From positions 62,001 through 126,000 of the forward strand of contig NZ_CP062500.1 in assembly GCF_014879975.1 (NCBI RefSeq): 64,000 nucleotides of DNA, given 5' to 3'. The notes beneath the pieces are model-generated. The model was given only the letters and a program-made list of their open reading frames with translations, made no database searches and was not told where the DNA came from. Position 1 is the stretch's first letter; every line of letters begins with the position of its first letter. This document shows positions 1 to 8,467 of the stretch, piece by piece. Source of the DNA: Vibrio bathopelagicus. GTDB lineage: Bacteria; Pseudomonadota; Gammaproteobacteria; Enterobacterales; Vibrionaceae. A program made the translations under genes and the position numbers.

Positions 1-789
1 TACACTCGCTTTGTAGGCGCTGCTCTACAGGGTGATCTTGGTACTTCGTACTTCTTTAAGCGTCCGGCTGTGGACGTAATTCTCGATAAGCTAGTAGCCA
101 CGCTAGAGTTAGTGTTTGGCGCTTCTATTATTATTGTTTGCCTGTCGATTCCACTCGGCGTTTACTCCGCTATTCACCCTAAGAGCTTTTTTACCAAGCT
201 GATTATGGCGGGCAGTAGTGTCGGTATCTCGGTTCCTGTGTTCTTGACGGCCATTATGTTGATGTATGTCTTCTCTATCGAGTTAGGCTGGCTACCGTCC
301 TTTGGTCGTGGTGATACGGCAAACTGGTTTGGTTGGGAATCTGGCTTCCTAACGCTTGATGGCTTGGCGCACCTTGTGCTTCCAAGTATTGCTTTGGCTT
401 CAATCATGCTACCGCTGTTCATTCGTCTCGTGCGTTCTGAAATGCTGGAAGTATTGAGCTCGGAATACATCAAATTCGGTAAAGCGAAAGGCTTAGCGCT
501 AAACAAAATCTATTACCAACATGCATTGAAAAACACCATGCTACCGGTACTTACCGTTGGTGGTGTTCAGATTGGTACTATGGTGGCATATACCATTCTT
601 ACTGAAACGGTTTTCCAGTGGCCAGGTACAGGCTTCTTATTCTTAGAAGCGATCAACCGTGTAGATACGCCGCTGATTACCGCATACGTTATTTTTGTTG
701 GTCTTATTTTCGTAGTGACTAACACGATTGTTGATTTGCTTTACGGTGTTATCAACCCAACCGTTAACATCACAGGGAAAGGAGCATAA
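1..789 (+). CDS. Peptide ABC transporter permease, DppB/OppB type (5' end outside window)
   Basis: Inner-membrane permease of a di- or oligopeptide importer. The reading frame is open from base 1, so the N-terminus lies outside the window. The visible part has about five hydrophobic segments and the cytoplasmic EAA loop that docks the ATPase (SSEYIKFGKAKGLALNK, roughly codons 152-168 of the visible frame). It ends 2 bases before the next permease gene, so the two are co-translated and probably form a heterodimer. A DppB-like family is clear; the exact substrate (dipeptide, oligopeptide or other) cannot be told from the permease alone. Confidence 0.88.
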   Translation, partial: YTRFVGAALQGDLGTSYFFKRPAVDVILDKLVATLELVFGASIIIVCLSIPLGVYSAIHPKSFFTKLIMAGSSVGISVPVFLTAIMLMYVFSIELGWLPSFGRGDTANWFGWESGFLTLDGLAHLVLPSIALASIMLPLFIRLVRSEMLEVLSSEYIKFGKAKGLALNKIYYQHALKNTMLPVLTVGGVQIGTMVAYTILTETVFQWPGTGFLFLEAINRVDTPLITAYVIFVGLIFVVTNTIVDLLYGVINPTVNITGKGA

Positions 790-791
790 TC

Positions 792-1730
792 ATGGAACAG
801 ACATCGACAGTGCCGTCTCGCTGGGAACGTTTTAAGCAATCAGACATTGTGTATTACTTCTTACGCGACAAAGTGGCAATGGTGAGCTTCGCCATTTTCT
901 CAATCTTCTTAGTGATGGCACTAGCAGCACCTATTCTAGCGCCAACAGACCCGTACGACGTGACATCGATTGATATCATGGACTCAGAACTTCCACCATC
1001 ATGGATGGAAGACGGCGAAGATCGCTTCTTGCTAGGAACGGATGAGCAAGGCCGTGATATTTTATCGACCATGCTTTACGGTTCGCGTTTATCATTGACC
1101 ATTGGTTTCTTAGCCGTAGGTCTACAACTGACGCTTGGTATCATCATTGGCTTGTCTGCGGGTTATTTCGGTGGCCGTATTGATAGCTTCTTGATGCGTT
1201 TTGCAGATGTTCAGCTCTCTTTCTCGACCATGATGGTTGCGATCATTGTGTCTGCTATCTTTAAAGCAAGCTTTGGTAGTGACTTCTATGCGCAATACGC
1301 CGTTGTCATGCTAGTGGTAATCATTGGTATTGCAGAATGGCCTCAGTATGCACGTACCATTCGTGCATCAGTATTGGCAGAGAAGAAGAAAGAATATGTA
1401 GAAGCAGCTCGTGTGATGGGCTTTAAGGCGCCACGTATTATGTTCCGCCATATTCTGCCGAACTGTTTATCGCCAATTTTGGTTATCTCTACGGTACAGG
1501 TGGCAAATGCCATCATGTCGGAAGCGGCACTTTCTTTCCTAGGTTTAGGTTTGCCAGTCGACCAACCGTCACTGGGTGCCCTGATCAGTGCCGGCTTTAA
1601 CTACATTTTCTCTGGAGCATGGTGGATCACAGCATTCCCTGGTGTGCTTTTGGTAACACTCGTTCTAGTGATCAACCTATTAGGTGACTGGTTACGTGAC
1701 GTATTTAACCCTAAAATTTATAAAGGGTGA
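792..1730 (+). CDS. Peptide ABC transporter permease, DppC/OppC type
   Basis: Second membrane subunit of the peptide importer, 312 aa, the usual length for DppC. It has the OppC-type N-terminal segment (first TM about residues 28-50, ending at PILAPTDPYD), then a periplasmic stretch and five more TM helices. The EAA loop reads EYVEAARVMGFKAPRIMFRH near residues 196-215. The start lies 2 bases after the upstream permease stop. A strong terminator follows directly, so no ATPase gene lies downstream; the ATPase and binding-protein genes must be upstream of the window or elsewhere. Confidence 0.9.
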   Translation: MEQTSTVPSRWERFKQSDIVYYFLRDKVAMVSFAIFSIFLVMALAAPILAPTDPYDVTSIDIMDSELPPSWMEDGEDRFLLGTDEQGRDILSTMLYGSRLSLTIGFLAVGLQLTLGIIIGLSAGYFGGRIDSFLMRFADVQLSFSTMMVAIIVSAIFKASFGSDFYAQYAVVMLVVIIGIAEWPQYARTIRASVLAEKKKEYVEAARVMGFKAPRIMFRHILPNCLSPILVISTVQVANAIMSEAALSFLGLGLPVDQPSLGALISAGFNYIFSGAWWITAFPGVLLVTLVLVINLLGDWLRDVFNPKIYKG

Positions 1731-1770
1731 TAACACGGATTGATTTTTAGTAAAAAAAATCACTAAACTA

Positions 1771-1801
1771 AGAGCCGTAAGCAATTACGGCTCTTTTTTT
1801 G
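1771..1801 (+). terminator. Rho-independent terminator of the peptide permease operon
   Basis: A perfect 10-bp stem (AGAGCCGTAA / TTACGGCTCT) closes a GCAA tetraloop and is followed by an uninterrupted T run. It lies 40 bases after the dppC-like stop codon. Confidence 0.93.
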
Positions 1802-1908
1802 CTTAATGGATCTGGAACTTAGTATTATTGATATGGTCAATATTACTTAAAATGGAATTCATGTTTTATCGACATAGAATCGGTAACAATTAGCCCGCGA
1901 GGGTTTAA

Positions 1909-2886
1909 GTGGTGGTTATGAAATTGACAATGAATGCTGTATGTCGTGCTGTGAGTAAAAATTATCGTATGGGGCTTATTGCTGCATCCCTCTTGGCATC
2001 GAGCCAGGTTAATGCAGAATCGGTTCTATGTGATGCTACTCAAGCAAGCACTAATCAATTACCACAGCTAGAACAATCATGTCCGATCGGTAAGGGTGTT
2101 TGGGGTAGCAAGGCGCCTAAACGTCATTCAGCTAATGAGCTGTTTTGGGTTCAATGTGGCCTGCTTAATAAGCCTTTGTCATTGAGCCGAGCTAAGCCCC
2201 TTTATGAAAAGATATCGACTAACGTATGGATGAAGCCTGAAGGTGACGATTATCGTTGTCTGATTGGCCCTTATTCTACATTCTCTGATGCGAGAAAAGA
2301 TCTGGCTCAGGTGCGTCAAGTGTCTGGATACAGCGAAGCCTTTATTCGTATGGTTGATAAGTCTCAGACCTCGTCACAGCCTATCGTTGCAAAACCGGCA
2401 GAGCCAAAAATGGTTAAGCCTAAGGCTCTTGTAAAACCAAAACCAGCAGCAAAGCCTACACCTAAACCTGTGGTCGCTACTTCTGCGTTAGCCGCAACGA
2501 GTGCAGCCGCAATTCAAGCGATTCCTAGCAATGGTTCAAGTTCCGGTAATGATCTTGATATCGAAGTTCGTGTGACCGCTAATGTTGCAGGCAATAAGTA
2601 TGCGGTGCCTTATTTGTCGGACCATAAACAGCAGTTCTATATGGAGCAGGGAAAGCCTTGGAGTCGTTTAGATTTTGGTAGTGCCGAACTTGTGTGTAAT
2701 CAGATCGGCATGAAGTTGATGAATGAACAGCAGTGGCAGAGCATTCTTGGCTCAAAAGTCATGGAAAAGCAGAACTGGCCAATGCACCTACCTTATTGGG
2801 GGGCTGATAAGAAGGGCCTATTTACCAATGGCAACGTAAACCAACTCAAAGGTTCCTCATTACTTAACGTGATGTGCGTGAAGTAG
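1909..2886 (+). CDS. Secreted SPOR-domain-like protein with Ala/Pro/Lys linker
   Basis: 325 aa. The N-terminus has a signal peptide (hydrophobic GLIAASLLASSQVNA, then cleavage near AES). Residues about 80-145 look like a SPOR domain (FWVQCG... CLIGPYSTFSDARKDL), the fold that binds denuded peptidoglycan at the division septum. A low-complexity linker of Pro, Lys and Ala follows (about residues 160-195), then a C-terminal region of about 115 aa that I do not recognise. It is a stand-alone transcription unit with a terminator after it. I chose the GTG at 1909 because GAGGG lies 5 bases upstream; the ATG at 1918 is an alternative. An envelope or cell-wall role is inferred from the SPOR-like domain only. 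Confidence 0.75.
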   Translation: MVVMKLTMNAVCRAVSKNYRMGLIAASLLASSQVNAESVLCDATQASTNQLPQLEQSCPIGKGVWGSKAPKRHSANELFWVQCGLLNKPLSLSRAKPLYEKISTNVWMKPEGDDYRCLIGPYSTFSDARKDLAQVRQVSGYSEAFIRMVDKSQTSSQPIVAKPAEPKMVKPKALVKPKPAAKPTPKPVVATSALAATSAAAIQAIPSNGSSSGNDLDIEVRVTANVAGNKYAVPYLSDHKQQFYMEQGKPWSRLDFGSAELVCNQIGMKLMNEQQWQSILGSKVMEKQNWPMHLPYWGADKKGLFTNGNVNQLKGSSLLNVMCVK

Positions 2887-2904
2887 AGCGAATAGTTTTT
2901 CAAT

Positions 2905-2936
2905 AAAAAAGCTCCAATTATCGTTGGAGCTTTTTT
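2905..2936 (+). terminator. Terminator after the SPOR-domain gene
   Basis: Stem GCTCCAA / TTGGAGC, extended by A6/T6 runs, lies 24 bases past the stop. The A and T runs on either side would also work on the minus strand. Confidence 0.88.
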
Positions 2937-2977
2937 ATTCAAGATTAAACGTTTTACAGTTGGTAATGGTAGGTATA

Positions 2978-3006
2978 AAAAAAGCAGGCTAAGTAGCCTG
3001 CTTTTT
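2978..3006 (-). terminator. Terminator of gor
   Basis: Stem AGCAGGCT / AGCCTGCT with an AAGT loop, flanked by A7 on one side and T5 on the other. Read on the minus strand it lies just past the gor stop and has a U-rich tail. Confidence 0.88.
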
Positions 3007-3029
3007 GCAACATTCGTTGTATTCAGCGC

Positions 3030-4385
3030 TTAGCGCATCGTTACGAATTCTTCGCTGCCCGTTGGGTGGATAGCCACAACAGAGTCAAAATCTGCTTTGG
3101 TTGCGCCCATCTTCATTGCAACGCCGAAGCCTTGAATCATTTCATCAACAGTGAAGCCAATACCGTGTAGGCCGACGACTGTCTCTTCTTCGCCAGCACA
3201 TACTAGCTTCATCTTACAGGGTTGACGGTGCTGAGTGACTGCTGTGTACATTGCAGTAAAACCAGACGTGTATACTTTGATGTTGTCTTTGCCGTATTGC
3301 TCTTCAGCTTCTTGAGTCGTTAGACCAATTGTGCCGATAGGTGGGTGGCTGAATACAACAGTAGGAACCAGCGTGTAGTCCATCTTTGCGTTTGTTTGAC
3401 CGTTGAATAGACGCTCAGAAAGCTGACGACCGGCTTTAACAGCAACAGGTGTTAGCTCGATACCGCCTTCCATGATGTCGCCAACACAGTAGATGCCAGG
3501 AACGTTGGTTGCTTGGAACTCGTCTACTTTGATGTAGCCACGGTCGTTCGTTGCAACGCCCGTTGAAGCTAGGTTGATAGCGTCAGTTGCTGGGTGGCGA
3601 CCGATAGCCCAGATTAGGTGGTCAACGTTTTGAGTGTTGCCGTTCTCTAGGTGTAGAGTCAGCGTGCCATCTGCTTCTTTCACTACTTCTTTAGGAACAG
3701 AGTGCGTGTGAAGTGTTGGGCCTTCCGCTTCCATTACTTCAACCAGTGTCTCAACGATCATAGGATCGAAGCTACGTAGTGGTGACTCTTTACGACAGAA
3801 CAGGTGTGTTTCTGTGCCAAGTGCACTTAGTACGCCTGCGATTTCTACAGCGATGTAGCCTGCGCCGATTACAGCAACACGCTTAGGTTGCTCCATCAGG
3901 TCGAAGAAACCATTTGAGTCGATACCGTGCTCTGCGCCAGGGATGTTTGGAATGGTTGGACGACCTCCCACTGCGATCAGGATGTGATCCGCAGTGTAGT
4001 GCTCACCGTTTACTTCAACAGTCTTCTCATCGACAAACTTAGCAAAGCCTTTGATTACGTTTATTTTGTTGTTACCAAGAACACGGTCGTAAGATTGGTG
4101 GATACGTCCAATGTACGCTTGGCGGTTTTCAACCAGTTTGCCCCAGTTGAAGCCTTTTACGTCAACGTCGAAGCCGTAGTCTTTTGAATATAGGTTGATC
4201 GCTTCAGCAACTTGAGCACCGTGCCACATAACCTTTTTAGGAACACAACCAACGTTTACACAAGTACCACCAAGGTCTTGAGCTTCGATAAGTGCAACTT
4301 TTGCACCGTGCATTGCTGCGCGGTTAGCTGATGCGATGCCGCCTGAACCGCCGCCGATACAGATGTAATCAAAATGAGTCGCCAT
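3030..4385 (-). CDS. gor: Glutathione-disulfide reductase
   Basis: Cytoplasmic NADPH-dependent flavoenzyme that reduces oxidised glutathione. It has the FAD-binding GGGSGG near the N-terminus, the redox-active disulfide in [13 protein letters not shown], a second nucleotide-binding motif [13 protein letters not shown] for NADPH, and the C-terminal HPTGSEEF with the catalytic His-Glu pair. An in-frame ATG lies 12 bases further upstream, but the ATG at 4385 has GGAG 6 bases away and gives 451 aa starting MATHFDY, matching the E. coli enzyme (450 aa). It is monocistronic with its own terminator. Confidence 0.96.
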   Translation of the reverse strand: MATHFDYICIGGGSGGIASANRAAMHGAKVALIEAQDLGGTCVNVGCVPKKVMWHGAQVAEAINLYSKDYGFDVDVKGFNWGKLVENRQAYIGRIHQSYDRVLGNNKINVIKGFAKFVDEKTVEVNGEHYTADHILIAVGGRPTIPNIPGAEHGIDSNGFFDLMEQPKRVAVIGAGYIAVEIAGVLSALGTETHLFCRKESPLRSFDPMIVETLVEVMEAEGPTLHTHSVPKEVVKEADGTLTLHLENGNTQNVDHLIWAIGRHPATDAINLASTGVATNDRGYIKVDEFQATNVPGIYCVGDIMEGGIELTPVAVKAGRQLSERLFNGQTNAKMDYTLVPTVVFSHPPIGTIGLTTQEAEEQYGKDNIKVYTSGFTAMYTAVTQHRQPCKMKLVCAGEEETVVGLHGIGFTVDEMIQGFGVAMKMGATKADFDSVVAIHPTGSEEFVTMR

Positions 4386-4573
4386 TACTTTCTCCATTTA
4401 TTAAAGGCTGTGGGTACAGTGAGCACACTGAACACCTACGTCCTATAGATTCTTAAATTGTCTAATTATTATATTGAGGGCAGATCGGTTGAACTCAATC
4501 TCCCTGTTTAAAATTTATTCGTGCACGTCACAGTCTGCTGAGTATTCGTCAGACGATGACGTTAAGTTCGAGA

Positions 4574-5428
4574 TTACTCAGGTACGATCCACTCTACCTT
4601 GAAGTGACCGGTCGCTGGCGCAATTGCTTCCTTCAAGAATGGAAGAATTTCGTTCATTTGGCTTTCTAGCTTCCAAGGTGGGTTGATAACAATCATGCCT
4701 GATGCTGTCATGCCGCGCTCGTTGGTGTCTGGTGATACGCCAAGTTCGATTTGTAGAATTTTGTTGATGCCTAAGCTTTCTAGCCCTTCGATCATGTCTT
4801 CGATATCACAGCGGTTTACCACCGGGTACCAAATTGCGTAGATACCGGTTGCCCAGCGCTTATGGCTTTGAGCAATCGCAGTCACGACATCGCGGTACTC
4901 TTTTGCAAGCTCGTAAGGTGGGTCGATAAGCACCAAGCCACGACGTTCTTTAGGTGGTAGGCTGCCCTTTAAGCGTTGGAAACCATCTTCTTTGTAGATA
5001 GACACCTGACGATCGCGGTGGAACTCTTGTTCAAGCAGAGGGTGGTCTGCAGGGTGAAGCTCGGTTAATACCATGCGGTCTTGGTCGCGTAGGTGTGCGC
5101 GTGCAACACGTGGTGAGCCCGGGTAGAAACGAAGTTTCTCGCCATTGTTGAGTGCTGAGATAGACTCAAGATAGCTTTGAATGTCTTCAGGAAGGTTTTG
5201 TTGCCCCGCTTCACTTGCAGACCATAGGCGTGCGATACCTTGCTTGTATTCACCGGTTTTTTCAGACCATTCATGCGTTAAGTCGTAACGACCTACACCA
5301 GAGTGAGTGTCATGATAAACAAAAGGCTTATCCTTCTGTTTCAAAGAATTAAGAATAAGGCTCTGTACGATATGCTTTACTACGTCGGCATGGTTACCTG
5401 CGTGGAAGCTGTGGCGATAACTTAACAA
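4574..5428 (-). CDS. rlmJ: 23S rRNA (adenine-2030-N6) methyltransferase RlmJ
   Basis: Methylates A2030 of 23S rRNA. The N-terminal SYRHSFHAGNHADV is the family signature, and DPPYE (near residue 164 from the chosen start) is the N6-adenine methyltransferase catalytic motif. The frame can begin at GTG 5446, but the TTG at 5428 is preceded by GAGAG and gives the conserved MLSYRHSF N-terminus and 284 aa, close to the E. coli length of 280. The rare TTG start is therefore my choice. It is transcribed away from prlC. Confidence 0.93.
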   Translation of the reverse strand: MLSYRHSFHAGNHADVVKHIVQSLILNSLKQKDKPFVYHDTHSGVGRYDLTHEWSEKTGEYKQGIARLWSASEAGQQNLPEDIQSYLESISALNNGEKLRFYPGSPRVARAHLRDQDRMVLTELHPADHPLLEQEFHRDRQVSIYKEDGFQRLKGSLPPKERRGLVLIDPPYELAKEYRDVVTAIAQSHKRWATGIYAIWYPVVNRCDIEDMIEGLESLGINKILQIELGVSPDTNERGMTASGMIVINPPWKLESQMNEILPFLKEAIAPATGHFKVEWIVPE

Positions 5429-5707
5429 ATTAAACTCTCGTAACACTCTCGAATTAGAGTGTGGTTAGTGTAGGTGGGGTTAATCAGACTATTATAACCC
5501 TCAATGGACCATAAATTCTCGATCAATTCAGGAACAGTCGTTCTCAATATGCAGTTAGTTATTGGTTCTGCTATTGAAATTTGCCTTCATGGGCACTATT
5601 TAATAATTATTCGCAGGTGATTTTTTAGGGCGCCCCTTAGCCTGATGACTGTAAGACGACCTCATTACAAAAAAGACGAAAGTCTCTAAAGCCAAAGGAA
5701 TGTTTAT

Positions 5708-7750
5708 ATGTCTAACCCGCTATTAACCTTCACGGACTTACCTCCGTTTTCACAAATCAAACCTGAGCACGTTAAGCCTGCGGTTGATCAAGTGATTGAA
5801 GAGTGTCGCAACAAGATAGAACAAGTACTTGAAGGTAATACTTCACCAAGCTGGGACAACCTCGTTGCTCCGATTGATGAAGTGGATGATCGTTTAGGCC
5901 GCATTTGGTCACCAGTAAGCCATATGAATTCTGTGATGAACAGCGATGAGTTGCGTGACGCTTATGAGAGCTGCCTACCTGTACTTTCTGAATACGGCAC
6001 TTGGGTTGGTCAACATAAAGGTTTGTTCGAAGCTTACAAAGCGATCAAGGCGAGTGAAGCATTCTCGGCATTAAACCAAGCTCAACAGAAAACTATTACA
6101 GACGCACTGCGTGACTTTGAATTGTCAGGCATTGGCTTGCCAGCAGACGAGCAGCACCGCTACGGCGAGATCAGCAAGCGCCAGTCTGAGCTGGGTTCTC
6201 AGTTCTCAAATAACGTGCTTGATGCAACCATGGGTTGGAGCAAGCAGGTGACAGACGTGGCTGAACTGGCCGGTATGCCTGAATCGGCATTGGCAGCAGC
6301 ACAAGCCGCGGCAGAAGCTAAAGAGCTGGAAGGTTACCTACTGACTCTGGACATTCCTTCATACCTACCGGTGATGACCTACTGTGATAATCAAGCGCTA
6401 CGTAAAGAGCTGTACGAAGCTTACGTAACTCGCGCTTCAGATCGTGGTCCAAACGCAGGTAAGTGGGACAACACTGAAATCATCACTGAACAACTTAAGC
6501 TGCGTCACGAGATCGCTCGCATGCTGGGTTTCAGCACCTACAGCGAGAAATCACTGTCGACCAAGATGGCAGAAACGCCAGACCAAGTACTTGGTTTCCT
6601 TAACGACCTAGCAGTAAAGGCCAAACCACAAGGTGAGCGCGAAGTAGAAGAGCTACGTCAGTTTGCTGAGAAAGAGTTTGGTGTCTCTGAGCTAAATCTG
6701 TGGGACATCGCTTACTACAGCGAGAAACAAAAACAGAACCTGTTCGAGATCTCTGATGAAGAGCTTCGTCCATACTTCCCTGAATCGAACGCCGTTTCTG
6801 GTTTGTTCGAAGTACTAAACCGTGTGTTTGGTATGTCGGTGACTGAGCGTGAAGGTGTGGATACATGGCACGATTCAGTGCGCTTCTTCGACATCTTTGA
6901 TGCGACAGGAACATTGCGCGGTAGCTTCTATCTAGATCTATACGCACGTGAACACAAACGTGGTGGCGCTTGGATGGATGACTGTCGCGGTCGTCGTATT
7001 ACTCAATCTGGCGAGCTACAAACGCCAGTGGCTTACCTAACGTGTAACTTCAACAAACCAGTCGGTGATAAGCCAGCACTGTTTACCCATGATGAAGTCG
7101 TGACTTTGTTCCACGAATTTGGTCATGGTATCCACCACATGCTAACGCAAGTTGAAGCGGGTGCTGTGGCAGGTATCAACGGTGTACCTTGGGATGCCGT
7201 TGAGCTACCAAGTCAGTTCCTAGAAAACTGGTGTTGGGAAGAAGAGGCGCTGTCGTTTATCTCTGGTCACTTTGAAACCGGTGAAGCTCTACCAAAAGAG
7301 ATGCTAGAGAAGATGCTCGCGGCGAAGAACTTCCAGTCAGCGATGTTTATCCTGCGTCAGCTAGAGCTTGGCCTGTTCGATTTCACGCTGCACACAGAAT
7401 ACGATCCAGAAGTCGGTGCTCGCGTACTAGAAACATTAGCTGACGTGAAGTCTAAGGTATCGGTACTGCCAAGCCTTGATTGGAACCGATTCTCACACAG
7501 CTTTGGTCACATCTTTGCTGGTGGCTACAGCGCAGGTTACTACAGCTACCTATGGGCAGAAGTCTTATCTGCAGATGCGTTCTCCGCATTTGAAGAAGAG
7601 GGTATCTTCAACACTGAAACCGGCAATCGCTTCCTGAACAACATCCTTGAGATGGGTGGCAGTGAAGAGCCGATGGAGCTGTTCAAACGCTTCCGTGGTC
7701 GTGAGCCACAAATCGATGCAATGCTTCGTCATGCGGGCATTCAAGCTTAG
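5708..7750 (+). CDS. prlC: Oligopeptidase A (M3 zinc metallopeptidase)
   Basis: 680 aa cytoplasmic zinc oligopeptidase that degrades short peptides, including cleaved signal peptides. The zinc site HEFGH is at about residues 469-473, in TLFHEFGHGIHHML, with the third ligand Glu about 25 residues later (PSQFLENW). Length and the N-terminus (NPLLTFTDLPPFSQI) match the PrlC/OpdA family. A GGAA ribosome binding site lies about 8 bases upstream of the ATG. It forms its own transcription unit and shares a terminator hairpin with the convergent asnC. Confidence 0.97.
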   Translation: MSNPLLTFTDLPPFSQIKPEHVKPAVDQVIEECRNKIEQVLEGNTSPSWDNLVAPIDEVDDRLGRIWSPVSHMNSVMNSDELRDAYESCLPVLSEYGTWVGQHKGLFEAYKAIKASEAFSALNQAQQKTITDALRDFELSGIGLPADEQHRYGEISKRQSELGSQFSNNVLDATMGWSKQVTDVAELAGMPESALAAAQAAAEAKELEGYLLTLDIPSYLPVMTYCDNQALRKELYEAYVTRASDRGPNAGKWDNTEIITEQLKLRHEIARMLGFSTYSEKSLSTKMAETPDQVLGFLNDLAVKAKPQGEREVEELRQFAEKEFGVSELNLWDIAYYSEKQKQNLFEISDEELRPYFPESNAVSGLFEVLNRVFGMSVTEREGVDTWHDSVRFFDIFDATGTLRGSFYLDLYAREHKRGGAWMDDCRGRRITQSGELQTPVAYLTCNFNKPVGDKPALFTHDEVVTLFHEFGHGIHHMLTQVEAGAVAGINGVPWDAVELPSQFLENWCWEEEALSFISGHFETGEALPKEMLEKMLAAKNFQSAMFILRQLELGLFDFTLHTEYDPEVGARVLETLADVKSKVSVLPSLDWNRFSHSFGHIFAGGYSAGYYSYLWAEVLSADAFSAFEEEGIFNTETGNRFLNNILEMGGSEEPMELFKRFRGREPQIDAMLRHAGIQA

Positions 7751-7834
7751 GCTTGTGATTCCTTATATTAGTGATTACATAGCTTAGATTTATGGCAACA
7801 GAGCTTAGATTCGAGACGACATAAGTTAGATAAA

Positions 7835-7868
7835 AAAAGGCTGAACATTGTGTTCAGCCTTTTCTTTT
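7835..7868. terminator. Bidirectional terminator between prlC and asnC
   Basis: Stem AAGGCTGAACA / TGTTCAGCCTT with a 3-base loop, preceded by an A run and followed by TTTTCTTTTT. It lies between two convergent genes and can serve both. Confidence 0.9.
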
Positions 7869-7903
7869 TGGATCATCTAAACATAATCGAGTGCGTCTAT
7901 AAG

Positions 7904-8368
7904 TTATGGATTCACGTTGCGATTGATAGGGTTTTGCAATGAAATCAATGTCTCAGTCGATTGAACCTCGTCGATCGCCTGCAATTTATCAATCAACACG
8001 AACTGCAATTCTTCTATCGATTTACACATCAGCTTAACGAAAATGTTGTAGGCGCCCGTGGTGTAGTAAGCCTCAACCACTTCGTCTAATGCGTTTAGTT
8101 TAGCAATGGCTGAGTGGTAATCACGGGCTGCATTGAGGTTGATACCAATAAAACAACACACGTCGTAACCCAGTTTTTTTGTGTTTACCACAACCTCGGT
8201 TCGCTCAATAATGTCGGCCGATCTCATCTTTTCGATACGAACGTGAATCGTCGCGGGGCTGACATCGAATTTCTTTGCCATTTCAGCATAAGGCGTGCGC
8301 GCATCTTCCATCAAAGTTTTGAGAATAGCGCGGTCTAGGTCATCCAGACGAGCAGTAGTTGTGGACAT
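7904..8368 (-). CDS. asnC: AsnC-type transcriptional regulator (Lrp/AsnC family)
   Basis: 154 aa. The N-terminal helix-turn-helix (AEMAKKFDVSPATIHVRIEKM) is followed by the RAM ligand-binding domain, including GYDVCCFIGI and EAYYTTGAYNIFVK. This is closer to AsnC than to Lrp in motif and length. In E. coli AsnC activates asnA and senses asparagine; asnA is not in this window. The frame opens at 8413, but the ATG at 8368 has AAGGGG 6 bases upstream and gives the expected N-terminus. Confidence 0.93.
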   Translation of the reverse strand: MSTTTARLDDLDRAILKTLMEDARTPYAEMAKKFDVSPATIHVRIEKMRSADIIERTEVVVNTKKLGYDVCCFIGINLNAARDYHSAIAKLNALDEVVEAYYTTGAYNIFVKLMCKSIEELQFVLIDKLQAIDEVQSTETLISLQNPINRNVNP

Positions 8369-8467
8369 GCGTAACCCCTTATATCGAATGAAAATAGTCC
8401 GGCTAGAGTACATATCATAGCCAAGGGTGATAATATTAGCAGCAACGATGATGTTAAGGTGAATTCA